64,000 nt of DNA, from NCBI GenBank assembly GCA_911728435.2, contig OU452198.1:34749902-34813901 (forward strand), given 5' to 3'. The notes below the pieces were generated by a model. That model saw nothing but the letters and a program-made list of their open reading frames with translations. It was not told the DNA's origin and made no database searches. Of the stretch, positions 22,311-34,182 are shown one piece after another; the first letter of the stretch is position 1, and each line of letters opens with the position of its first letter. The translations under genes and the position numbers were made by a program. This stretch comes from Apoderus coryli (taxonomy: Eukaryota; Arthropoda; Insecta; Coleoptera; Attelabidae).

Positions 22311-22384
22311 TCAAAATTTCACATAAATTAGTAAACATAAATTTTTAAATTAAACTTTGTAAAACTCATAAAAATGTATGCAGT

Positions 22385-23775
22385 TTTTTTTTTAAAGTTT
22401 ATTATCAACAAGTATACAATTTACAAAGTATATATAACTAAACCTAAAACAGTGTGAACTACTGGTATCAAGCAAAACAAACTTAAAAATAATATTAAAA
22501 ATAAAAAACAACAATCACAGTGATGTACAAATTACAGTATTATAGTCCAACACTTAAAAATAAATTCATCTCATTCTCGGATGTCATAACTAAACTATAT
22601 TATAACAAAACAAGTGTAATCAATTATCTGCCAGAAACCCACTCAGTAATTTCTTAAATACCTTTGAATTATTTGACTTCTTAATCTCATTTGGTAGTAC
22701 GTCCTAGATGCCGCGTTGAGAGGACAATTTAGACCTATATTTATTCTAGCATTTGAAATATATACATGACCCTCCAACCTTGTACTATAATTACGTATTT
22801 CCCTAACATGTGCGATGTCCAAATTACATTTTTGTAGATTATTTAATATTTTATAAATTAGTTTACTTTGTTCAAATTTTAATATATTCTGTATTTTATA
22901 CACCCGAAGTTCCCTATATCTGTATTATATCGAAAATCATAATTAAATAAAATTTTCAATATTTTGTTTTGTTTCATTTGTATTTCGTTGAGTGTTGTAG
23001 GGCAACAATTTCCCCAAATAGGTATCAAATACCTTATATGGGATAAGAAAAAACTATTATAGAGAGTTAATTTGGTTTTATTAGAAAGATAATTTCGGCA
23101 TTTGAAGATGTATGGTATAATTGACGTTAGTTTTAAAGTTATATTTTCTATATGTTTTTTCAATTCAATAATTCATCTATAAATAACCCCAAATACATTA
23201 CACATGACACTTTTTCCAACACTATATTATTAATTTGCAATTTCATAGAACTGACAAATTTATTTTTTGGCATAAAAATCATGTATTTACTTTTATCAGG
23301 ATTAATTTTTAATTTATTACCATAAAGCCACCTAACATATCTATTCAGATCTGTGTTAATTCTCTCCTACTAAATGATTTTCATTTGGACCATAATAAAC
23401 TAAAACCGTGTCGTCTGCAAATGTAAAATAAGTTGCCTCTATATTTGAGATTTTCAGGTGTAATACATATATAGAATATAAAAGTTGGGTGAGCACAGAC
23501 CGCTTAGGCACACCAACTATTAACCAAAGTATCACTAGAATACCAGTTACACACAACAAACTGTTTCATATTTACTAAAAAAGTCCTAATGACAATCAGT
23601 AAGCTACCATGAAACCCCAAATTGTTTAATTTATTTAAAAGTTTATCGAGGGAGATAACATCAAAAGCCTTTTTAAGGTCTATAAATACTGCAACAACAA
23701 TGTTTTTTTCATCTAAATATTTCGATATATAATTTACAATGTTAACTGTTAGCTGATCAGTTTTTGTTTATTAAA
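22385..23775 (-). pseudogene. LINE ORF2 fragment with 3' end
   Basis: Minus strand, from 5' to 3': VVAVFIDLKKAFDVISLDKLL (box A, about 23640-23700), VPKRSVLTQLLYSIYV (box B remnant), TYFTFADDTVLVYYG (intact FADD, about 23400-23425), NKLKINPDKSKYMIF, the KHIENITLKLTSIIPYIFKC block, YNSFFLSHIRYLIPIWG, and a C-terminal PLNAASRTYYQMRLRSQI ending near 22643. An A-rich tail on the minus strand ends near 22385. Several frameshifts. 5' truncation is near 23775. It is a different subfamily from the 3.9-kb copy, with a short thumb and a basic C-terminus. Confidence 0.8.
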
Positions 23776-23814
23776 ATGTCGGAGAAGACTAATCTTAATC
23801 TATGTGGTAGTAGA

Positions 23815-24175
23815 TAACAATAATAAGTGGCAACTCGCCGTGCATAGGGACGAGAGGCAGTGCCTCGAGCTTAAAATGATTTAATTACGGCCAGTATGGA
23901 TGTTTTTATTGACGTTGGCCTACCCTCGTTCTGCGTTCGCCGACGGGCAAGCCACGGGCAGCGCGTTGTTGCCTGATTGTATAGCGAACATTAAATTGGC
24001 GCACGATTTACATGAAAGTTATTTTATTTTTATATTTTAAAACAAATGATCATGTGCGTAGGTATAATAGGTATACAATCTATCAATTTATGCGCTATTT
24101 TTTAACAGTAAAAAAATTTTAATTGGTTAAAAAGTTAGTGAGGCACTGCCTCACTTGCCTCATTGGACTAGCCCC
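23815..24175. repeat. hAT-like miniature element
   Basis: The left end reads AGTGGCAACTCGCC...GAGGCAGTGCCTC and the right end, on the opposite strand, CAGGGGCTAGTCC...GAGGCAGTGCCTC. The outer sequence and the shared inner palindrome resemble hAT termini. A clean 8-bp duplication is not visible. The interior (0.3 kb) is non-coding. Confidence 0.4.
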
Positions 24176-24366
24176 TGGTTAGAGTCACTGACAAAAGATC
24201 TCTTTAGGTCGAAGTGAGGAGAAGCTTAAGGATTTAAGCGACTCCACTATCTACGTCCCTTAAAACAAACACTTTGTTGTGAATAAGAATAAAAATGTGT
24301 TTAGAGAAGTTTCTGTCGTAAATTATTAAAAAAAACGGTTTAATTAAATATGCTCATATTATTGTC

Positions 24367-24969
24367 ATGTATTTCTCGATATTGAAATCCCATCCATCCT
24401 TTAAACTAATAAAGCACACATTTTTGCTTCCCGGACATACTCATATGGAGTGTGACGGAGATCATGCACTAATTGAGAAAACAGAGCAACGTACAGAAGC
24501 ACCCATTCACCATCCTAGGGACTGGTATCAACTGGTTCGATGTACTGGAAAAAAACATCCATCCAAAGTCATCGAAATGGACCAATCAAAATTTTTTGAC
24601 TTCGCAAAAGTACTAAAAAACGAATTGCAAATAAAGAAAAAATACGATTCTGGAAATTCATTTTATTGGCGCGATATTGGAGAAATAAAAGTAGAAAAAT
24701 ATAAAATGGGAATTATGTTTTTGAAGACAAGCATAAATGAAGACTATAGAAGTCTCTCATTTTGGAAGCGAGGACCCCTACCCAATTTGGTTCCTGAACT
24801 ACAGTCTGCCGGTCCAGTTCCAATTTCCGAGAAAAAATAGGCCAATCTTCTGCAACTATTACCCTATATTTCTGATGTATTTTGAGATTTTTACCAAACG
24901 TTGCCAATCACTAATGGCAAGGAGACACACCCAGACCTAGTATCCTCTGATGATGAAAATGAAAAGTAG
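24367..24969 (+). pseudogene. DUF7869-like insect protein, C-terminal fragment
   Basis: The frame holds LIKHTFLLPGHTHMECD and DHALIEK, a G-H-T-x-M-E-x-D-x-x-H-x-x-I-E motif, then PRDWYQLVRCTGKK, EMDQSKFFDF and SFWKRG. After a +1 shift near 24840 it continues NLLQLLPYISDVF and ends at 24969. Proteins with this layout are common, multicopy and poorly understood in insects, and the motif resembles the acidic core of RNase-H-like transposases. I recall the Pfam name DUF7869 for them but could not confirm it. The upstream DNC-x-x-QNK part is missing. A second copy lies on the opposite strand at 27-28 kb. Confidence 0.5.
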
Positions 24970-26300
24970 TTTTCCATTTCAGTGATTTCATCTTTTATAT
25001 TGTTTATTTTTTTTGCATTTTTTGGTAAGAATAATAAAGATATTGTTTCGTGATATTCGATTTTAAATTATGATAGAATGATTTAAAATGTGAATCCTGA
25101 GATTAGTACATATTTTGGTAAATCCATAAAGGGATATGTCCCCGTTCTATTTTAAATTTTCCAAAAACTGAAAAATGTTTAGAGCATATCCTTTGAATAT
25201 AAAACGTAAAGTGTATTTGTATCTTAGTCTGAAAATTTGAGGATCATAAATGTTAAGCCCGATTTACAATTTATATCAAAACTTTAAGCTAATTTCCTGA
25301 ACATTCTTAATAATAGACTTATCTCCTTTTTTTCCCGGCACCACGGAACTAGTTTTGGCCCTTTGATTTAGTTTTATTGAACATTTTCATTGTTTTTTTA
25401 CTATGAAGGGCAGTCATACCCGGTACTTAAATCTAATTGTGAATAACTAATTTATTTTATCCTCTGTTCTGTAGTATCGCTACGATAAAGCATATAGTGT
25501 GAAAAAATACTCTTACTATTTCAATGGTGGGTGTTGACGTTTCATTTGTTGCAAAACCACCCAATAAGGCATTGTATGTAAGTGACACACTTATTTAAAA
25601 TAGAAATCGGACATTTGCCTATAAACAGACATTATTTAACCATTCTTACAATTATTTTAAACAATAAATCTTGTGACATGAACGTACACACAGACATACG
25701 CAGCTGCTGCTGTTGTTGTGAATTGTGCATGTTACTTTGGAAACCGCACACAAATGTGAAAAAGGCAAATCAGTTTGAAAAATCTTGAAGAATTCATTTA
25801 CATATATACATTTTCTATAAGAAGCATATTATGTTTATGCCTATTTAGTATTATTAAATAAAAGACAACCTGACTAAGCCACATGTAGGTCGAGCAAGTC
25901 TCTTTTTGATTTAAAATACTTAATTATGTGCAATTAATAGTGATTCCCTGTTGTTGCTGTATTTCAATTCAACTTGAATGAATTGTTATTACAAAAATAT
26001 ATAGAAACCCAATTATTTTAATTTAAATAAATAAATAAATTATAAATTATGCAAAAAAAGAAACACTGTTACAATCTTTAAATTATTACACTATTTAATA
26101 GTATACATTATCACAACTAACAAAGGAAAAAAAATTAACAGTGTCCCTTTGTGCACAAAAGGCAACAGTTTGGAGGAAAGCCATTCTACCACTCTACCTA
26201 TAAATTAATTTTTCATCGACAACGAAGAGAAAAAAAAATCATACAAAAAACAATAAGATTTCATCACTCCAGAAAAACAAATCAGAACATTCTGTTTTTT
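24970..26300. other. AT-rich spacer
   Basis: Contains an (AAAT)n run at about 26024-26040 and no supported gene. Confidence 0.45.
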
Positions 26301-26540
26301 AAATTATTCTCTCTTTTAAACAATTCTTCTTGAACATGTTCAACGACAAACCCAGCAAATTACCGAAATCATTCAATGGATGTGCAGCCATGTAGGCAAA
26401 ACACCCCTCGAACCTAGAAGTTGTATGCTGAGGAACAGTAAACGAGTCGTTACGTATATTTACCTGGTGCACCTCAGGCCTTCTCTGCCGTGCAAAGCAA
26501 AAGCCTAGTAAGTCGAAAAAGGTATGTTTTGGAAAATCAA
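26301..26540 (-). pseudogene. LINE ORF2 extreme C-terminus
   Basis: An open minus-strand frame without a start codon reads RQRRPEVHQVNIRNDSFTVP, then HTTSRFEGCFAYMAA and LSLNMFKKN before a stop near 26301. The pattern VP-x-H-x-T-x-R-(F/Y)-x-x-C/S-F-x-Y-x-A-A...L...S...FK is the tail of Jockey/CR1-like ORF2 proteins. It is a short 5'-truncated remnant; no tail was identified. Confidence 0.45.
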
Positions 26541-26940
26541 TAAAATAAAAAAATTTAAATAAATTATTGCATAACTTTTTTATGTCTTAACGTAATTACA
26601 TGAGAGTTAAAAAACATAGTAAGTAAGACTAAAGTAACACAATCTTGCAAGAAAACAAATTATATTCTTAAAAGGATGCTTAAAAACTACCATGAACGAC
26701 ATACTAAAACTATTTTGGAAAATTTTACAATATAAAAATCTAGTAAGTTATTTTTCCAATTCCAAAAACTAGTAAGTTGAGTTACTGACGGAATAGTGAG
26801 TTTAAAAGGTTTTGGAAAATCAATAATAGAAATATTAAATTTGCCGAATAAATAACTCTTAGTACAACAAATTTTAAATATAAAATATGTTAAGCTACAG
26901 CAACACGCATAAAAAAGTATTATATATTAAAAAACTTGCT

Positions 26941-27800
26941 TAGAACCTATATATTAAAAAGTATTACATTTTACAAAACATTTTGATACGTAATATAGGG
27001 AAAAACAAACGCTGGCTAAAACCAAAAGTTGAAAAAAATCCAACTTCACTTCTTAGAGCAAAATATAGTCTCAGTGATTTTCCACAGATTTGCCTAGGTC
27101 ACTTGCGCTGTTTGATACTGGTAGTTGCCTCCAAAAAAGTTGTTTCTTGGGAGCAATTCTTTTATTATCTTGTCTTTTTTTCTGCGTTTATTCCTCTGGC
27201 CGTGGAAACTGGTTCCATCGGTAGCGCAGTGTGTTTAAACTTCGGCTTCAAAAATTTTACTTCTTTAAATTCAAGATCTTCAAGTTCAGATTTAAAAAAT
27301 AAAGATATACTTCCTTTTCTAAACTGACATTCTCTCATATCGTTTAATAACGGAATGTTATTAACTAACCCCTTTCGGATTTTGCACCCATTTTCAAAGT
27401 TTAAGAAGCATGATGTTCAATTACTTTCGCATTTTTGCAAGATTTTTTAATTAATAGAAGCAGGTCGTCAAAATCAAGAACCTCCTGGGCCTTGTTTCAC
27501 GTTCTTCCAATAGCGCTATGTATTGCATCAGCTTTCATAAACGAATGTCCAGATTCGAAGAACCGAAATGTTATGGTTTCAGAATCCCAGTCACCATTTA
27601 CGAATATAATGCAAGAACTGAAAAGGGTCCAATTTTTGTTTTGGACAGCGCAATTATCTGCTCAAAATATTGTGCTTTTTATCGTTAAGTATTTTCAGAA
27701 CGTTATAAAGCGTCGAGAATACATCGGGCCCTGTGCGGCTTTTATTTATTTATTTTATATAAAATATTTATGTAACTTCTTTTGAAAAACTGCATTAATT
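26941..27800 (-). pseudogene. DUF7869-like insect protein, second copy
   Basis: The minus strand, with frameshifts, carries in order a remnant of the (D)NC-x-x-QNKNWTLF motif, then TFRFFESGHSFMKADAIHSA, DFDDLLLLIKKSCKNAKVIE, and CQFRKGSISLFFKS with FKEVKFLKPKFKHTALPM. The G-H-(T/S)-F-M-x-A-D-x-x-H core corresponds to G-H-T-H-M-E-C-D-x-D-H in the plus-strand copy at 24.4 kb. The two copies belong to different branches. Stops show that it is dead. There are no nearby termini that would prove a transposon. Confidence 0.5.
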
Positions 27801-29690
27801 TGCTAAAAATTAATCCGTCCCTGGCAAATTAAATATATTATCGTGAACCCATCTAAACTATTGTTTACTTGCTGTAAATGGAGGAATACCATATTAAGAT
27901 TGATTAAATTAGAAAAAGTATTTTAAATTAGGATTAAGTACCTACTAAATAATACGTAACTAGATAGGTATCTATTGCCAAAGATTATATCTGATATTGC
28001 CATGAAATAAGATTGTTTGCTTTGGTCGTAAAATTATAAAAATAAATAATTAAATAATAATTATTATAATTTACTTACCGAGAAAAGTAACAACGAGCTC
28101 CCCCAGATTCCAGCTAATTAATATTTCTTTTGTTTCCTCCATTGTTATTAATAATATATGAATATTTAACAAAACTCAACACACCAAACTAATCACTAAG
28201 TACACTTAATTATGTTGGATGCACATTGGTATAATACATATCTGTTACTGTCTGTATACCTAGTCCGTCCTCACCATTTGTAGAAATTGGGATATCAATA
28301 TCTAGGTATACACTTACTATCAATAAATCAAAATTTAATATATTAAATTAAAATATCTTCAGATTAGAACACCTAATAACTAGATCCTAGTTAGAGCGAC
28401 GCCAAGACTCTTATCAAAAAATACCAAAATGAAACCCCCTCCCTCTACATCAAGTGAGACGCGCTAGGTACAACGTGGTACACATAGAAGATGTTGTTGT
28501 CGGCACCTGCTTCTTCAAAGGGTTTTAGGTACGTGGACTAGCAGCGGGGACAAACACATTAGGTAGAACGGGGAATAACCGTTGGCTGGAATAGAATGAC
28601 GACTTATGTAGACAACTATAGGTTCCCATCTCTACCAGATAAAATAATTCGACAGGTATTTTGGAGGATAGAAATTTTGTAAATGAGAAGTATTAGGTAA
28701 AATAACTATTACACAGATTTAATTAAATCAGTGCCTATTTTAGCTATGTACTTACTTAGTTGTTAAAATCTTATTTATACTTAAATATTATAATGCACAT
28801 ACCTAGGTCCATTAAAATACTAAAGCAGATAAATAAAATTTATAGGTAGGTAGGTATATGTTCCTATTAGAACTAATTTAGTTTTGGGTTTCATAAAACG
28901 ATTTTTGAGAATAGTTAGGTACGTATAGGTACCTACCTAATTACCTCATTAAGTATTTTCTTAATAATAATAGCTACACCTAAGTGGGTACGTACGGAAA
29001 TCTGTAGGTGTACAATACCTAATTCAAACAGAATACCGAACTCATTTAGCGCAAATAAAATTTTATATAGGTTCACAATTTGAAATCTTAATTAACTAAT
29101 GCACATACAAGTCTCGTTTAGATGAGAAGATATCAGCTTAGCAGGAAAAATTGTCGTTTTTAGATAATGTAGTTACTCATACTTGATAACTACATTTACT
29201 ACTTTAACAAAAATTTTGCGAAAACTAGCAAATTCACCTCTAAATAATATTCTTTATTTGGATAAACCAAGTTTTTTTTTTCTGTGTACCATCGTTTTTT
29301 ATCTTGATTCCTCATGATTATCCTTTACTTTAATATGTTCGGCGTAGACACTACAACTCGGGCATTCATCCAGCGATGGTTTCGAAAAACCTATATTTTC
29401 TTTTTGGAAAACCTTCCTGTATGTCTCATCAATTACCAGTTTCTTACATGTTTTTCTATAATCATCCCAACGCTAGTAAATACTAAGATCACACGGCAAA
29501 TATCTTCGTAGAGGTGCATGAGATAAATTATAGTGAGAAACGGCAGGTGAACAGAATCAATGTGGGCTTTAATCAAGGAATAGTTCAAACAACTCTTTCA
29601 TCACTTTGCCCCGTGCACACTCCCTTCGAAGATCAAAATAATCCGAATAAACGTAACTTGGCTTAGTCCAAAATTGCTGCGTTTCAGAAA
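27801..29690. other. AT-rich spacer with TAGGTACC-type tracts
   Basis: Short TAGGTA/TACCTA runs at 28840-28960 and no supported coding region. A 65-codon frame at 29314-29511 has no motif I recognise. Confidence 0.45.
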
Positions 29691-30010
29691 TACAGGGTGA
29701 TAAAGTTGAAAAATAAAAACTGAAAATATTTAATATTATGGGCATTCTTCAACGAATTATCAAAAAAGTTGGTACACATGGGTTTTTTGGAGTGCCAAAC
29801 CTGAATATCGACGCCATGTTACTGTGGCCGTTAGAGGGCGCTCCACACTGCAATTGTGATCCAATAAAATAACCGTAACTTTTTCCTCAGTGTAATTTTT
29901 TACCTTTTTTGTTCACGAAATAATGCACTGTACATTTCCAGGCAATAAAGGTACTCTTCTTCAAATTCACTAAAGTAAGTCGATTTCGAGATATTTCAGT
30001 TTTTAGTGTC
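29691..30010 (+). mobile_element. Left end of a TACAGGGTG-type DNA transposon
   Basis: TACAGGGTGATAAAGTTG at 29691 has the terminus type of the complete element at 57.6 kb. The following 0.3 kb (ACGAATTATCAAAAAAGTTG and GAGGGCGCTCCAC among it) is 5' UTR-like. No transposase or right end is found, so it is truncated. Confidence 0.45.
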
Positions 30011-30640
30011 TGGTGTCGCACTGGAATATTTTAATTATTTTGAAAAATAATAATTTGTTATTGCATTAAGGATGAAATATGATTATTAGTATCAAATACC
30101 AAAGGTTAGACTTCTGTCGATTCATTACTCCGCAACGAGAATTATACAGACACGTAAATAAACACAAACGATACAAACTAACATTAATAATTTTTAGCAT
30201 CATCAGCATTGGCGATAGTATGCATCATATCCTCTTCCACATTGTAAAAGCCATGCTTTAAGAGATATTTTTTTATTTTTTTCTTCAACAGAAACTTGCT
30301 GTTAATGTGTCACTTTTTGATATTTCCATGATCTCCACATTACGCTGATTGACGCTGAAAAAAAATAGCACAAATTTTAATTTATTGTTGTGGTGACCAA
30401 TATGTATGTGATTAGAATGGTTTTGCATTTACTTTTCTTCCTTAACTTCGGACGCAGACAGAGTTTCTGAAGAACTGACTGTCAATGTAATACCTACTTT
30501 TTGCAACATCAGATGTAGGCTCTAAGCCAGAAGATAATCTGTTAAAAAATATTTTCCATAAATTGTAATATTTACTAATCACACAAAAATATAAACTTAC
30601 TGAACATAGCGAACACGTGTGCGATATGCATGTCAGTTTT
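30011..30640. other. Spacer without recognised gene
   Basis: Short frames only. TGATGATGCT near 30200 (minus) resembles half of a hammerhead core, but the GAAAC box is absent. Confidence 0.4.
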
Positions 30641-30870
30641 CCAAATTTTCTAATGTTGGTTGAAATGTTGTGAGCAAACATAACAACTTTTTGTGCTCGT
30701 TTCAAAACTTAAACCAAGGGAAGTCCACCACTCAATAGTAGTTGGCAAATATAGGAGAGTGAATTTAGATTTATTCGATGTGACACCATCTGTCCCCGCT
30801 ATCGAACATCCTCTGTTGTATAAATTTACAGAAGAAGGCACAATTACTACTCTGCTGGCTAATAGCACGT
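30641..30870 (-). pseudogene. THAP-domain-like remnant
   Basis: The minus strand shows RGCSIAGTDG, then KFTLLYLPTTIEWWTSLGL and SCYVCSQHF. This fits a THAP zinc finger (Cys, a hydrophobic F/Y-x-x-P-like segment, an essential Trp, then C-x2-H-F), but the second zinc Cys is missing. THAP fingers bind DNA and occur in P-element transposases and in host regulators. No other domain follows. A better THAP exon is at 62.17 kb. Confidence 0.35.
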
Positions 30871-30889
30871 CACAAGTGGTGTTTTTTTA

Positions 30890-31500
30890 AGTCAAAATAA
30901 CACTAGAGCCAAACTGGCTCATTTCCGACTCTCTATGCAAAAGTTGTTCATCATAATGTGCCACATAACCTCCTTAAGTTTAGCACAAGCTTTTTGGAGC
31001 GACCTGTATATATCTCACCATATAGAGTCCGGTGGTCTTCTTTGGTAATTCATTTAAGCTTGGCAGCTCTAAACATTATCATTCTTTGAAATTTTAGCAT
31101 TTTTCAATTGCCTTACATTTAATTCAATTTATCCATATTCTGAATTATACCGCGACATTACTTCTTCCCTACCATATAGAGAATAAAAATGTGTATTCAA
31201 TAATGTACATTAAATTAATACTGATAGTGTTCCTATCCCAGGAAAAGAATATGGAATCTATAAGATAAAACACTTATAAAACTAATTGCAATAGGTAATT
31301 ATTCATTAATTGATTTTCAGCCTCTACAATGTTCTTATCTTATTAAGGAATTCTTTTATGTAGACCGCGACTTGCAGTAACTTGACACCGGTTAAAATTC
31401 GATCTATGACTATTTCTGTATATATATGGGGTTCGATCACACATTAAATGTATTTAATTATTGGTTGTAATAATCCATCTCAGAGAGAAGTAAAAAATTT
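30890..31500. other. Spacer without recognised gene
   Basis: No supported feature apart from AT-rich tracts. Confidence 0.4.
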
Positions 31501-31504
31501 TTGA

Positions 31505-31625
31505 AGGAAATGAAACTGCGTCTACTCCACAAAATATCATTTATACATGTTCAAATCTGAACAACACTGTCACACATGTTTCGAGATCTGAGATCTCATC
31601 AGCAGTGACAACAACGTACAAAAGT
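31505..31625 (-). repeat. Penelope-like terminal repeat with hammerhead-like core
   Basis: The minus strand has CTGATGAGATCTC followed by AGATCTCGAAACATG (31575-31605), with both core boxes intact, although the stem between them pairs imperfectly. Downstream are GTGTGACAG, CAGATTTGAACATG and TTTTGTGGAGTAGACGCAG, matching the plus-strand copy at 16.56-16.68 kb. Confidence 0.55.
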
Positions 31626-31627
31626 CA

Positions 31628-31680
31628 CAGTGGCGGCTCGTGGGTAATTTTATTAGGTAGGCATTAAGTAAAAAATGGAT
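31628..31680 (+). repeat. Single hAT terminus
   Basis: CAGTGGCGGCTCGTGGG starts here, directly next to the Penelope-like end. It closely resembles the terminus CAGTGGCGGATCGTGAGG of the hAT remnant at 45.6 kb, which has transposase attached. No opposite end found. Confidence 0.45.
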
Positions 31681-32590
31681 GTGAAGAAGAAGGCGCCGCA
31701 GGGGATTTTTTTTAGATTCTCAAGGTCAAGCACCTTACATGAAAAGGAGAAAATTATCAAGGTAAAAAAGAACACGTTAAAATACGGGTATTTTTTTTTT
31801 ATTTTTAAAAATTATACCCCATTCACTACTCTACGAAATCCAATACATAATCAAATACAAGTCAAATACAACATTATTTGTATTGAATAAACATTAATAT
31901 TACTACCTAATTACTACTTACCGCTACCGCAACAAGTTGTGCAGCACAACCACTAATCTTTACTTGTACTAGTCAAAATATTATTACTATTATTATTAAA
32001 TAATTACATACATACACTTTTTAATCAATGGCACTAGTATTTAAACAACAAATGAACAAATAGTTCAAACGTAATGTAAAAACAGTAAACAAAAATACCT
32101 TACGTACAAATCGAAATTCGTGCAAATAGTATACCTACCTATGTACAATAGATAGAAGGCGGCCGGGGTGGGTGCCTAAGCTCAACGTAAACGCGTTCCT
32201 ACGCAATAGAACACATATTATTTCAATAGGTATGATATAAAAGTTCTCAATCACAACCAGATTTTTCTGTATATTTATTTAAATATATTCAAGAAAAAGT
32301 ACAACATTTTGAGCAAAATACATATTTGGTAGTACATACTACTACCCGGTGCCCCGTGCCGCAAAACTTTTGATACGTACATAGGTATATGGGTATACAG
32401 TGTATACGAGTATACGGTGTAGGCGACGATAACAGTTGCCTGTAAAATTGCGGTAGTGGGTTGTAGCACCAGCTGTAAACCTATTTTGCGGTAGTTCTAT
32501 TATACCTACAGATCATTATTGAATTAAAGGGGAGAACAGAGACATATATTCTGTTTCATGATACTTCTGGTCTAATGTATTTTCACTCAC
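31681..32590. other. AT-rich spacer
   Basis: May include internal DNA of the hAT element that begins at 31628, but no transposase motif was seen. Confidence 0.4.
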
Positions 32591-32594
32591 TTAA

Positions 32595-32915
32595 AACCAG
32601 CCTAATGCCCCAATTTTCTTATTACAATTTGTTACTGTTTTCACTGTGTGCTTACATTTCATCCAATTTCTTAATTAACAAATGATCCCACGATGTTCCA
32701 TTTAAATTTGTCTTTTCAAAATATCTATTTCATTCTTTATGTGCGATCTAGCTTGGACTTGTCCGGTTTACCTTCAATTTTAAGTCTTCTAACCTAAAAA
32801 TTAAATACATATTGTTTAACCTCTCATTTGTCAAATAATTTGCAAGTTGTTGGATAATTACTTACGTACTAACTTTATATTTTCTTCAAATTTAAATCAT
32901 AATATGATATATAAA
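32595..32915 (+). repeat. Dispersed repeat, Penelope-associated, copy 2
   Basis: Same orientation and order of conserved blocks as 16040-16330 (GTGCGATCTAGCTTGGACT, AACCTCTCATTTGTCAA, ATGATATAT). The minus-strand Penelope-like end lies about 1 kb upstream, in the opposite orientation relative to this block from that seen at 16 kb, so the element was rearranged or has inverted termini. Confidence 0.6.
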
Positions 32916-33176
32916 AAGAAAAGTTGCGGTTTGCTCCAATGTAACTCACATTGTGATATTTTATTAAAGTTAATTAAAGGACGTATACATACTACGATTT
33001 ATAAATGATGGCTTGAATTTTGGAAATCAAAACAGTAAAACATTAATGTAACGAACACAGACATTTATTTAATATTGAGGCATTTTCTCGACTAGCAAAT
33101 TCAAGCAAATTTGAGATAAAGACGGATATATAACCATTTTGTTTCTTGAGACGACTAAGACCATTTCGAGATGGAA

Positions 33177-33232
33177 GTCTTTCTGTCTGTATGTCAGTGT
33201 GTCTGTGTGCGTGAGGGGGAGGGGGGGCAAGG
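33177..33232. repeat. Low-complexity tract
   Basis: Imperfect (TCTG)/(TGTG) repeats followed by G-rich GAGGGGGAGGGGGGG. A simple repeat, not a CRISPR or telomeric array. Confidence 0.7.
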
Positions 33233-33338
33233 CGATAACTAAAGGCAATAGTTTGAAATGAATCTCCGGTTACTAAATATCTGGAACAAAATAAAGTTAT
33301 AGTATCTATAGTATAACAACCATTTTTCTTTTTTGCAG

Positions 33339-33891
33339 CTGATGAATGCAAGGTGGGAATCATTGCGATCCCAGTATCGAAGTATTTGTAAATTTCGCGA
33401 AACTAAAACCGGGCAAGCTGCAAAAAAAAAAGAAAAATTGAGGTATGAAGATGAAATGGCCTCACATGAGGGATAACGTGCGTGTATCGTCCTTGCAAAC
33501 CGATACCGACGCCGAGGAAGAGGAAAACAACACTAAAGGTGAAGATGAGATTTGTGACAACGAACAACAGGATGGGGCAAAGGATATTCCTGCCTAAAAA
33601 ACGCGTAATCAAAATATCATCGAAAAGCGGAAGATATTACCCCGAAAAAAGGTTGCAACCGATTCTGCAAGTGCGACCCTCATGAATTATATTCTAAAGC
33701 AAAAAGACCTGGAACAATCAAAGGCAATAAAAGAAAAAGACAGTGTGGATTTGTTTTTTGATAGTATTAAAGACACTGTGCGCTCTTTTTCCCCACAGGA
33801 TTTTCATATGGCAAAGACTAGAATTTTTAATATTGCTACCGAAATTGAAAGCAAATATAGGTATATTCGCTTCCAATATCCCAACATATAA
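33339..33891 (+). pseudogene. MADF-BESS protein of a PIF/Harbinger element
   Basis: After a polypyrimidine tract and TTTTGCAG splice acceptor, the exon gives ARWESLRSQYRSICKF and KLRYEDEMA, the second half of a MADF (Myb/SANT-like) DNA-binding domain. After a stop at 33473 and a frame change, an acidic linker (DAEEEENN) leads to DSVDLFFDSIKDTVRSFSPQ, a BESS interaction motif, ending at 33891. Such proteins are the accessory DNA-binding partner in many PIF/Harbinger transposons and are also a host transcription-factor family. The neighbouring PIF transposase start on the other strand favours the transposon origin. The first MADF exon is not identified. Confidence 0.65.
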
Positions 33892-34182
33892 TCAGCCCTC
33901 TGGAAGTCAACATCAGCATTATGCAAGTTCAGGATACAACAATGTTCGTTCTGGTTCAGGCTATACTACTAATAATTATTCTAACAATGAAAACTGCCCA
34001 TCATCACACGCTTCCCAGGCAACCGTACCAACACCTTTATCCTCTGCATCATCCTATTTAGAAAGTTACTTGGTCTATGCCTTATTATTATAGTTCTGCC
34101 AAAAAAACTTTGTAACAATTTTTTAATGATAAACTAAATAAAAGTGTTTCATGATCATTTTATAATTATTATTTAATACATT

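Noticed and set aside
30176..30215. Further hammerhead-like motif (TGATGATGCT, minus)
   Set aside because: The second core box GAAAC is missing.
33177..33232. Short repeats that might suggest an array
   Set aside because: Simple TCTG/TGTG sequence without spacers; not CRISPR or telomeric.
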